6,066 bases of DNA from Methanomicrobiales archaeon (GTDB taxonomy: Archaea > Halobacteriota > Methanomicrobia > Methanomicrobiales > JACTUA01): contig JAJRCO010000177.1 of the NCBI GenBank assembly GCA_028678905.1, forward strand, positions 1 to 6,066, written 5' to 3'. The notes below the pieces were generated by a model. That model did not search any database, was not told the origin of the DNA, and saw only the letters and a list, made by a program, of their open reading frames with translations. This document shows, piece by piece, positions 1-5,967 of this stretch. How positions within the stretch are numbered: the stretch's first letter is position 1; every line of letters starts with the position of its first letter. Both the position numbers and the translations under genes were made by a program.

Positions 1-1313
1 TGCGTAGCCTTGCTCAAGAGATACTGGAGCGGGCGAAGAGAGACCCGGATGGATTCATCGAGATCGAGAAACGAGGAATAACGGTAGTCCAGATTGGATC
101 CCTGCGCATCTCCATTGCCCGTAGACCCTTTTCGGACGGTATGGAGATCACCGCGGTACGTCCGGTGGGAAAGGTGACCATCGAGGACTATCGCAAATCC
201 CCTCTGATCAAAAAGCGCATCATGGGTCTGAAGAGGGGCGTTCTGATCGCGGGTCCGCCAGGTTCCGGGAAAACCACCCTGGCCCAGAGCATCGCGACCT
301 TTCTTTCAGACCATGAATATATTGTAAAAACCATGGAAGCTCCCCGGGATCTCCAGGTCCCGGATCACATTACCCAGTATACCTCCCTGGAAGGGAGTAT
401 GGAGGGAACCGCCGATGTACTCCTGCTCGTACGACCTGATTATGTGATCTTCGATGAGCTGCGGAAGATGGAGCACTTCCGTATCTTTGCAGACATGCGG
501 CTGGCCGGAGTGGGGATGATCGGCGTGGTGCATGCCCTCGAAATTTCGGACGCGATCCAGCGGTTCCTCACCCGGGTGGACTTCGGGATCCTGCCCCAGG
601 TATTGAATACGATCTTGTTTGTCCATGAGGGAGAGATCGCTCGGGTCTACGACCTGGAGCTGGTGATTAAGACTCCGACGGGGATGAACGACGAACGGTA
701 TATCAAACCGGTGATCGTGGTGAAAGATCATGAGACCGGAAACATCGCGGTAGAGGCGTTCAAACACGATCAGGAGACCTTCGTGATACCATCTCTCCAG
801 CCGGAAGAGGAGGCTCCGAAAGTAGCTGCCCAGAAAGAGACGGAACGATTCTCCTGGAAACTGTCAGAGAAGGAGATTCAGCGGGAGATTGGTCGCTTCA
901 CCGATGGATACGTCGATGTCCGCATGATCTCCGATAACAAAGCCGTGGTGTACATAGAAGACAAGGATGTCCCCGCCGCGATCGGCAAGGGAGGGAAGAA
1001 TGTCTCGGCCATCGTTAACAAGCTAGGGATCGGCATCGATATTCGGCCGCGATCGGAACTCGAACAGGCTCCGCAGGAAGAAGTGGTCGCCCTTGAGGGT
1101 GGAATCCGTATCCGTACGGACCGCAAGCAGCTCGCGATCATCGCCCCGGATTACCGAGGAAAGATCGTGGACGTGTTTGCCGGAAAGGAGTACCTGTTTA
1201 CGGCCACGGTAAATGACGACGGGGAGATCCAGCTATCGCGGAACAGCACCATCGCCCAGGAGATGGTACGGCGATCCAGCGGCGGAGAGACGATCAGACT
1301 TCGACCGGTGTAG
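1..1313 (+). CDS. PIN/ATPase/KH-domain protein (COG1855, PINA-like), 5' partial
   Basis: The reading frame is open from the left edge (first whole codon at 3), so the ATG at 141 is internal and the N-terminal PIN domain lies outside the window; 436 residues are visible. In fragment numbering, a family-typical stretch runs into FSDGMEITAVRP, followed by a P-loop GPPGSGKTT at residues 84-92 (bases 252-278), a Walker B VIFDE at 148-152 (444-458) followed by LRKMEHF and a DMRLAGVGMIGVVHA segment, then a KH-type RNA/DNA-binding domain with GKGG at 328-331 (984-995). The order ATPase then KH matches archaeal COG1855 proteins, usually just over 600 residues with an N-terminal PIN domain. A crenarchaeal member, PINA, is a hexameric ATPase implicated in Holliday-junction branch migration; the role here is inferred from that. 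The acidic, Ala/Lys-rich stretch at fragment residues 265-280 looks like a linker. The stop TAG lies 8 bases before leuS, suggesting co-transcription. Confidence 0.88.
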   Translation, partial: RSLAQEILERAKRDPDGFIEIEKRGITVVQIGSLRISIARRPFSDGMEITAVRPVGKVTIEDYRKSPLIKKRIMGLKRGVLIAGPPGSGKTTLAQSIATFLSDHEYIVKTMEAPRDLQVPDHITQYTSLEGSMEGTADVLLLVRPDYVIFDELRKMEHFRIFADMRLAGVGMIGVVHALEISDAIQRFLTRVDFGILPQVLNTILFVHEGEIARVYDLELVIKTPTGMNDERYIKPVIVVKDHETGNIAVEAFKHDQETFVIPSLQPEEEAPKVAAQKETERFSWKLSEKEIQREIGRFTDGYVDVRMISDNKAVVYIEDKDVPAAIGKGGKNVSAIVNKLGIGIDIRPRSELEQAPQEEVVALEGGIRIRTDRKQLAIIAPDYRGKIVDVFAGKEYLFTATVNDDGEIQLSRNSTIAQEMVRRSSGGETIRLRPV

Positions 1314-1317
1314 GTGA
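1312..1317 (+). promoter_or_regulatory. Ribosome binding site of leuS overlapping the upstream stop
   Basis: AGGTGA fits the anti-Shine-Dalgarno end of archaeal 16S rRNA. It shares its first two bases with the TAG stop of the upstream ATPase gene and lies 4 bases before the leuS ATG. The position supports the ATG at 1322 as the start and suggests translational coupling in one mRNA. The spacing is slightly short. Confidence 0.6.
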
Positions 1318-1321
1318 AAGG

Positions 1322-4093
1322 ATGGAGGGGAAGGATCAGGAGCAGGCGTGCAGAGACCGCTGGGACGCGGTCTTCCAGGTGAACCCGGAGAAACGGGAGA
1401 AGTACTATCTGAACGTTGCATTTCCGTACCCCAGCGGTGCGATGCACGTCGGACATGGGCGAACTTATACGGTTCCCGACGTGTTAGCCCGTTTCTGGCG
1501 GATGAGGGGGAAACAGGTCCTGTTTCCAATGGGGTTCCATGTAACCGGTACGCCTGTCATTGGGATATCAAAGCGCATCGCGAAACGCGATGAAAAAACC
1601 ATCCGTCTGTACCGCGACCTGTACCGGGTCTCGCAGGAAGAGCTGGATCAGTTTACCGATCCCATGGTCATCGTGCGCCATTTCAGTCAGGAATATGAAC
1701 GAGTGATGAAGCGCCTGGGCCTATCTATCGATTGGAGAAGAAAATTCATCACCGTGGATCCACACTATTCCCGGTTTATCGAATGGCAATACAAACATCT
1801 GGGGGAGAAGGGGTATGTGGTCAAAGGGGAACATCCGGTCAAATACTGCCCCCAATGTGAGAACCCGGTGGGAGATCACGACCTTCTGGAAGGCGACAAA
1901 GCGGAGATCATCAGATTTACTCTGGTGATGTTCCAGTGGAGGGGGGCCCGCATTCCCTGTGCGACCCTGCGTCCCGAGACCATCTACGGGGTGACCAATC
2001 TGTGGGTCAATCCCCGGGTCACCTATATCAGGGTAAAGATTGACGGGGTTCCCACCATCGTAAGCCGGGAGGCGGCACTAAAGATACAGATCCAGGAACA
2101 TGAGGTGGAGTTCCTGGAGGAACTCCCGCCCGGAACCCTGGTGGGAGAACGGGTCTCCCATCCCCTGTGCGGTGAAGTGCCGGTGCTGCCGGCGGACTTC
2201 GTAGATCCAGACATGGGCAGCGGCATCGTGATGAGCGTTCCCGCCCATGCTCCTTTCGATTATATTGCGCTCCGTGATCTGCAGAGGCAGGGTGCGTACC
2301 GGGAGATTACACCTATCTCCCTCATCCGGGTGGAAGGGTTTGGTGAATATCCGGCCAAAGATGCGGTGGAGAAGGCAGGCGTCGAAAACCAGCTTGATCC
2401 CCGCATGGAGTCGATCACTCAGGAGGTGTACAACGCCGAGTTCACCCGCGGAAAGATGCGGGAGAAATTCGGGGGCAGACCGGTTCGGGTGGCCCGGGAT
2501 GATGTCGCCGCTCTGATGGGCGAACAGTATGGATCCATCTTCCTGTATGAATTCGATCTGAGACCGGTTATCTGCCGGTGCGGGGGAAACGCGTATGTCA
2601 GAATACTGCGTGACCAATGGTTCCTACAATACAGCGATCCAGCCTGGAAAGAGCGGGTCTATCAGCAGCTGGCAAGAATGGACCTGGTGCCGCCGGAGGT
2701 GCGGGCCGAATTTGATCGGACGGTCGGGTGGCTGAAGGACTGGGCCTGCACCAGACGGGTGGGTCTGGGAACCCGGCTGCCCTGGGACCGGGCGTGGATC
2801 ATCGAGCCGCTGAGCGATTCGACGATATATATGGCCTATTATACCATTGCCCATCGTATCAGGCAACTCGATCCGGCGATACTGAGCCCGGAGGTTTTTG
2901 ACTACATCTTCCTGGGGAGAGAATCTCCTGATCTTCCCGAACGTGCCCATCTGGACGGAATGCGTGAAGAGTTCCTGTACTGGTATCCCTATAACCACCG
3001 GTTTTCGGCCAAAGATCTGATCTCGAACCATCTGACCTTCCAGCTCTTCCATCACCAGGCCATCTTCCTGCCCGAGCTGCAACCACGTGGTCTGGTGGTC
3101 TTCGGCATGGGTCTCCTGAATGGAGCAAAGATGTCCTCCAGCAAGGGAAATGTGGTCCTCCTGGAAGACGCGATAGATGAATTTGGGGCAGATACCGTCC
3201 GTATGTTCCTGGTAGGGAGTGCGGAGCCCTGGCAGGACTTCGACTGGAGAAACGAGCTCGTCTATGCCACCAGGAAACAGATCGACCGGTTCTCCACCAC
3301 GGCACTGGAAGGGGATCAGGGGAGCTCTGCAGAGCGCAGCTTCCTGGGACCCTGGCTCCTCTCCCGACTTCAGGCCCGCATCGAGGGAGTGACCCGGGCG
3401 ATGGAATTATTCCAGACCCGCCAGGGGCTGCAGGAAGCATACCATGGGATCGAATCCGATCTGCGTTGGTATCGCCGCCGGCTCGGAGATGCACCATCGG
3501 GCAGTGAGATGAAGATCCTAGCCCGTGCCTGGATCCGTCTCCTTGCTCCGTATACACCCTACATCTGCGAGCAGCTCTGGCAGCAGATCGGAGAGGAGGG
3601 CCTGGTCAGCGTAGCCCCCTGGCCGGAAAAGAACAGTGATCTGGTTGACATCAGGACAGAGCTGGCAGAAGAGCTCCTCCAGCGGACTGTGGAGGACGTG
3701 GATTCAATAAGGAAACTCATCCGCATCGCTCCGGCCACCCTTACTCTCTTCTATGCTCCGGCATGGAAATGGGAGATCTTCCGTACCTTGGCCCAGCACC
3801 GGGATTCACGGGACGCGGTCCGGGAGGTCATGCAGAACCCGGAAATGCGCAAAAAGGGAAAAGCCGCGGCGGAGGCGGCGAAACAGATCGCCAACCTGAT
3901 CCATCGTCTCCCGCCCGATCTGGTCACCAGGCTCCTGGAGAGAGGGATTGACGAACAGCAGATCTATTCTGAGGCTGTTCCTTTCCTGGAAAAGGATCTG
4001 GGTGTACGGGTGCGGATCGTTTCCGCAGAAGAAAGCGATCATCCCAAAGCGCTGTCCGCGCTTCCCTTTAAACCAGCCCTCCTGATGGAGTGA
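1322..4093 (+). CDS. leuS: Leucyl-tRNA synthetase, archaeal type
   Basis: This cytoplasmic class Ia synthetase charges tRNA-Leu with leucine using ATP. The 923-residue length is normal for archaeal LeuRS. The HIGH signature is HVGH at residues 42-45, inside FPYPSGAMHVGHGRTY. The first zinc-type pair CPQC is at 176-179 and a second CRC at 418-420, flanking the CP1 editing domain (about 195-400). The editing domain has the T-rich segment TLRPETIYG at 215-223 and VPAHAPFD at 306-313, where the Asp is the residue expected to contact the amino group of a mischarged amino acid; post-transfer editing therefore looks intact. The Rossmann fold resumes with DQWFLQY (431-437), GWLKDWACTRRVGLG (469-483) and PLSDSTIYMAYYTI (496-509). 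The KMSKS loop is KMSSS at 603-607 (3128-3142), the form common in archaea. A helical anticodon-binding domain (about 670-800) and an archaeal C-terminal extension follow. The editing-domain position between the zinc pairs and the motif wording separate it from IleRS and ValRS. Confidence 0.97.
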   Translation: MEGKDQEQACRDRWDAVFQVNPEKREKYYLNVAFPYPSGAMHVGHGRTYTVPDVLARFWRMRGKQVLFPMGFHVTGTPVIGISKRIAKRDEKTIRLYRDLYRVSQEELDQFTDPMVIVRHFSQEYERVMKRLGLSIDWRRKFITVDPHYSRFIEWQYKHLGEKGYVVKGEHPVKYCPQCENPVGDHDLLEGDKAEIIRFTLVMFQWRGARIPCATLRPETIYGVTNLWVNPRVTYIRVKIDGVPTIVSREAALKIQIQEHEVEFLEELPPGTLVGERVSHPLCGEVPVLPADFVDPDMGSGIVMSVPAHAPFDYIALRDLQRQGAYREITPISLIRVEGFGEYPAKDAVEKAGVENQLDPRMESITQEVYNAEFTRGKMREKFGGRPVRVARDDVAALMGEQYGSIFLYEFDLRPVICRCGGNAYVRILRDQWFLQYSDPAWKERVYQQLARMDLVPPEVRAEFDRTVGWLKDWACTRRVGLGTRLPWDRAWIIEPLSDSTIYMAYYTIAHRIRQLDPAILSPEVFDYIFLGRESPDLPERAHLDGMREEFLYWYPYNHRFSAKDLISNHLTFQLFHHQAIFLPELQPRGLVVFGMGLLNGAKMSSSKGNVVLLEDAIDEFGADTVRMFLVGSAEPWQDFDWRNELVYATRKQIDRFSTTALEGDQGSSAERSFLGPWLLSRLQARIEGVTRAMELFQTRQGLQEAYHGIESDLRWYRRRLGDAPSGSEMKILARAWIRLLAPYTPYICEQLWQQIGEEGLVSVAPWPEKNSDLVDIRTELAEELLQRTVEDVDSIRKLIRIAPATLTLFYAPAWKWEIFRTLAQHRDSRDAVREVMQNPEMRKKGKAAAEAAKQIANLIHRLPPDLVTRLLERGIDEQQIYSEAVPFLEKDLGVRVRIVSAEESDHPKALSALPFKPALLME

Positions 4094-4095
4094 GC

Positions 4096-4416
4096 TTACT
4101 CCCCGACTACCTGTTTTTTCGCCAGTTTTACCCTTTCTCGGGCTGTATAACCAGTGACCCGTTCCAGATATTCCCGAAACCTGCGGTTGGTATCTAGAAT
4201 CACTGCATCCGGGACGTCAGAACGTGACGTTGTTTCCACGCAGAGGGACTTATTTCCTCCGCACGCCCATATTGTGAGCCGTTCAAGTGCACCATACGAA
4301 ATCTCAAATTTGCCTTCTTTCTCCTGCGGTCGGATTCCAAAAATATCCGACAGGGCACTCACCATATCCATTCGGTATGTCCCCACGTGGGTTTTCTTTA
4401 TCGGGAATTCTTGCAT
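4096..4416 (-). CDS. Small conserved protein, DUF5611-like
   Basis: A 106-residue soluble protein of unknown function, with no signal peptide or membrane segment. It resembles the DUF5611 family that I recall from methanogens; the assignment is from memory of its pattern: a lysine-containing N-terminus, a KFEISYGALERLTIW strand-turn-strand core (residues 36-50), KSLCVET (56-62), and VILDTNRRFREYLERVTGYTARER (72-95) ending in a basic tail. I chose the ATG at 4416. An in-frame TTG at 4437 would add seven residues (MVRLKNI), but those codons lie in an AT-rich promoter-like stretch and have no ribosome binding site. The gene is divergent from the PAC2 gene across 54 bp and convergent with leuS, whose stop is 2 bases away. 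Its base composition is visibly more AT-rich than that of leuS. No catalytic motif is evident; the two cysteines (52 and 59) are not in a metal-site arrangement. Confidence 0.8.
   Translation of the reverse strand: MQEFPIKKTHVGTYRMDMVSALSDIFGIRPQEKEGKFEISYGALERLTIWACGGNKSLCVETTSRSDVPDAVILDTNRRFREYLERVTGYTARERVKLAKKQVVGE
4114..4119 (+). terminator. Oligo-T tract, candidate leuS terminator
   Basis: Six consecutive T residues begin 20 bases after the leuS stop, with further T-rich runs (TTTT at 4127-4130). Archaeal RNA polymerase terminates at such U tracts without needing a hairpin. The tract lies inside the 3' end of the opposite gene, where it is read as two AAA lysine codons. Its position is suggestive but there is no direct proof of termination. 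Confidence 0.45.
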
Positions 4417-4439
4417 AATATTTTTTAAGCGGACCAAAC

Positions 4440-4447
4440 TATGTAAA
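4440..4447. promoter_or_regulatory. TATA-like element shared by divergent genes
   Basis: TATGTAAA on the plus strand (TTTACATA on the minus strand) is centred at 4443.5, which is 27.5 bases from both the ATG at 4471 and the ATG at 4416. That is the archaeal TATA-to-start-site distance, so each gene could be transcribed leaderless from this one element. Competing candidates are the AT-rich run at 4417-4428, which could serve the plus gene with a leader of about 19 bases, and a weak GTGA at 4457-4460 that might act as its ribosome binding site. No clear BRE is seen on the minus-strand side. Confidence 0.4.
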
Positions 4448-4470
4448 CACAGCTACGTGAGTGGAAAATT

Positions 4471-5187
4471 ATGGAAGATATTAGAATTACACCATCCAAA
4501 CCGATGAGTGATACCCCGAAATCGGTGCTCATGGGATTCCCGGGAAGCGGCCTCGTCGGAAGTATAGCGCTCCAGTACCTGGTAGATCAGCTGGAATTTG
4601 AGCAGATCGGAAACATGACCAGCAAGTACTTCCCGCCTCTGGTGATGATGAACAAAGGGGTGATCAATGTTCCGGTGCGGTTTTACCAGAAAGAAAATCT
4701 CGCGGTGGTGGTGGGAGATATTCCGGTTCATCCCATGATCTGCTACGAGATCGCAAATGGAATCATCTCCTGGCTAAGTAAATACAACCTCCGGGAGGTA
4801 GTTGCGCTGGCCGGTATTGTTACCAATGAACCGGAGAAGAGAGTATTCGGAGTGGCGACGGAATCAGAGTATCTCCAGCGGATCCAGGATCACACTATTG
4901 TCCTTCCCATGGGAACCATTTCCGGTATCGCCGGAAGCATCCTCACGGAATGCAAGGTGCAGGGAATCCCGGCGGTGGGGCTCCTTGCGGAGACCATCAA
5001 TGCACCGGATCCACGTGCCTCCGCGGCCACAATCGAGGTACTGAACAAAATTTTTGACCTGAACCTGGATATCACTCCTCTTCTCGAACAGGCCGAGGAG
5101 ATCGAGGCAGCGCTGCACAGGCTTTCCGAAGAAGTACAGTCGGCAGAGAAATCTTCCAAGAAGGAACAATTGCCGATGTACGGGTGA
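4471..5187 (+). CDS. PAC2-family proteasome assembly chaperone
   Basis: A 238-residue cytoplasmic protein of the archaeal PAC2 family (COG2047), related to eukaryotic PAC1/PAC2 and to archaeal PbaA/PbaB, which bind 20S proteasome alpha subunits. Family marks are GFPGSGLVGSIA at residues 22-33, YFPPLVMM (53-60), VVGDIPVHP (80-88), GTISGIAGSIL (148-158) and LLAETINAPDPRASA (171-185). A charged helical segment (about 203-228) leads to a flexible Ser/Lys-rich tail ending in Met-Tyr-Gly. Those three residues fit the HbYX rule (hydrophobic, Tyr, any) by which proteasome activators and PbaB-type proteins dock on the alpha ring. ATG 4471 is the first start in frame after the divergent promoter; the Met at residue 12 is a less likely alternative because the family motif begins soon after. 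The next gene starts 5 bases after the stop, so the two probably form an operon. Whether it is an assembly chaperone or an ATP-independent activator cannot be told from sequence. Confidence 0.9.
   Translation: MEDIRITPSKPMSDTPKSVLMGFPGSGLVGSIALQYLVDQLEFEQIGNMTSKYFPPLVMMNKGVINVPVRFYQKENLAVVVGDIPVHPMICYEIANGIISWLSKYNLREVVALAGIVTNEPEKRVFGVATESEYLQRIQDHTIVLPMGTISGIAGSILTECKVQGIPAVGLLAETINAPDPRASAATIEVLNKIFDLNLDITPLLEQAEEIEAALHRLSEEVQSAEKSSKKEQLPMYG
5182..5187 (+). promoter_or_regulatory. Ribosome binding site deciding the start of the DUF473-like gene
   Basis: GGGTGA spans the last codon and stop of the PAC2 gene. GTG 5184 and ATG 5187 are also in-frame starts, but both overlap this site; only the ATG at 5193 is correctly spaced (5 bases) from it. 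The arrangement implies translational coupling. Confidence 0.65.
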
Positions 5188-5192
5188 TGGCG

Positions 5193-5585
5193 ATGATCTA
5201 TGCAGCATTAACTGGCATCAACCCCTCCCTCATTGCGGAGATCAAAATGGGAAGACCTCGGACACTCGAGCTGACCAGCGCTCACAATATCATCACACTG
5301 AGCGAGGTCAATCCTGACAGCCTGATATTTATGACCTCCACCGACATGGAAGATCTCGCGCCGGGTGATGGAGGTATTCTTGTCCACGTGATTGGACTGA
5401 GCATCAGCATGAAGAGGGTGGTGGAATATGCAAACCCGCTCTTCTATGAGGAGAGAGAGCGCACCTCCGCTAGGGTCCAGATTCGGTACATGTGCAGCTC
5501 TACTATAAAATCGGTTGAATCACGGGGAACGGGTCAGGCTACCTTTGTCGATGCAGTAAAGGCACAGCAGTATTGTGCTCTCTGA
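5193..5585 (+). CDS. Conserved archaeal protein, DUF473-like
   Basis: A 130-residue protein of unknown function from the ATG at 5193 (133 residues if GTG 5184 is used). It resembles the DUF473 family of archaeal proteins, recalled mainly from methanogens, through an N-terminal ALTGINPSLIAEI, the pattern RTLELTSAHNIITL (residues 22-35), LIFMTSTDMEDLAPGDGGILVHVIG (44-68) and a C-terminal half rich in charged residues. The spacing of short beta-like segments around APGDGGILV suggests a small beta-barrel, but this is only an impression. There is no signal peptide, membrane helix or recognised catalytic motif; Cys 101 and Cys 128 are isolated. It follows the PAC2 gene by 5 bases and shares its mRNA by inference, so a link to proteasome function is possible but unproven. 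The coding frame is intact and composition matches the upstream gene. Confidence 0.78.
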   Translation: MIYAALTGINPSLIAEIKMGRPRTLELTSAHNIITLSEVNPDSLIFMTSTDMEDLAPGDGGILVHVIGLSISMKRVVEYANPLFYEERERTSARVQIRYMCSSTIKSVESRGTGQATFVDAVKAQQYCAL

Positions 5586-5612
5586 ACGCGAGTTCCTGGT
5601 GGAGCTCTCAAA

Positions 5613-5620
5613 TTTTAAAA
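5613..5620 (+). promoter_or_regulatory. TATA-like box, candidate tRNA-Arg promoter
   Basis: TTTTAAAA lies in the 73-base gap between the DUF473-like gene and the tRNA. Its centre is 42 bases before the mature tRNA 5' end, so a start site about 27 bases downstream (near 5643) would leave a leader of roughly 16 bases for RNase P to remove. A purine-rich GGGAG follows it. A second candidate, AGTATAGA at 5634-5641, is too close to the tRNA to fit. Confidence 0.45.
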
Positions 5621-5649
5621 GGGAGCAGCACCAAGTATAGAGAATAACA

Positions 5650-5655
5650 TTTTTT
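5650..5655 (+). terminator. Oligo-T tract upstream of tRNA-Arg
   Basis: Six T residues end 3 bases before the mature tRNA. They could terminate transcripts of the PAC2/DUF473 operon. If the tRNA promoter at 5613-5620 is real, however, the tract lies in the tRNA leader, perhaps too close to the start site to terminate efficiently. Confidence 0.3.
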
Positions 5656-5658
5656 CCT

Positions 5659-5733
5659 GGGCTTGTGGCTTAGCCTGGACATAGCGCCGGGCTTCTAACC
5701 CGGATGTCGGGGGTTCAAATCCCCCCAAGCCCG
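5659..5733 (+). tRNA. tRNA-Arg, anticodon UCU
   Basis: A complete 75-base cloverleaf without intron. The acceptor stem pairs GGGCTTG (5659-5665) with CAAGCCC (5726-5732), with discriminator G at 5733. The D arm is GCTT/TAGC (5668-5671 and 5682-5685) with one U-U mismatch and the loop GG at 5677-5678. The anticodon stem CCGGG/CCCGG (5687-5691 and 5699-5703) holds the loop CTTCTAA with anticodon TCT at 5694-5696, reading AGA and AGG. The variable loop is 5 bases, and the T arm is five G-C pairs around TTCAAAT (5714-5720). CCA is not encoded and must be added after transcription. No oligo-T terminator is seen shortly downstream. Confidence 0.97.
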
Positions 5734-5967
5734 TTGTCATTGCACTATCAGGAACCGTTCCGTAGGAATCCTGGGAGATCCTGACAGAAGCTGAATACCA
5801 ACCTCTTGATGCTCTTACCTACAGGATACCTCATGGAAAATCCTGATGCACATAAGGTACAGACTGGAATATCATATCTTCCGGCCATCTCATCGATATC
5901 CGGGAATCTATTGATATCCTTCCACCGATTAGAAAAGGTAAGTAGGGGGAGAAATATCTCTCTTCGG
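5734..5967. other. Intergenic region between tRNA-Arg and the minus-strand terminal gene
   Basis: No convincing gene is seen in these 234 bases, which are more AT-rich than the flanking genes. Visible elements are GGAAC-c-GTTCC at 5751-5761, the spaced inverted pair TCAGGA/TCCTGA (5748-5753 and 5779-5784), and the direct repeat GATATCC at 5895-5901 and 5913-5919. A minus-strand frame of 46 codons starts with ATG at 5888 and ends with TGA at 5748. It encodes a short peptide containing CTLC and a basic stretch, has no good ribosome binding site, and matches no family I recognise. Confidence 0.5.

Noticed and set aside
141..143. ATG 141 as the start of the ATPase gene
   Set aside because: The frame is open to the left edge and the upstream residues match the family, so this Met is internal.
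306..767. Minus-strand frame of 153 codons across the ATPase gene
   Set aside because: It is antisense to the Walker A/B region of a clear gene and has no family features.
2859..3557. Long minus-strand open frame (232 codons) across leuS
   Set aside because: It lies wholly antisense to conserved LeuRS catalytic sequence; its Pro/Arg/Ser-rich, low-complexity composition is typical of a shadow frame in GC-rich DNA.
4382..4391. Perfect 10-bp palindrome CCCACGTGGG
   Set aside because: It lies within the coding sequence of the DUF5611-like gene and is explained by codons for Thr-His-Val-Gly; CACGTG cores occur elsewhere in the window without pattern.
4154..4507. Plus-strand frame of 117 codons antisense to the DUF5611-like gene
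   Set aside because: The minus-strand reading shows family-like conserved segments and a sensible start and promoter; the plus frame has none and would overlap the start of the PAC2 gene.
5947..5962. Small hairpin GAGA-AATA-TCTC just past the minus-strand terminal gene, as a terminator
   Set aside because: The stem is only 4 bp before a mismatch on the minus strand and is followed by C-rich sequence, with only a T4 further on; archaeal termination does not need such hairpins.
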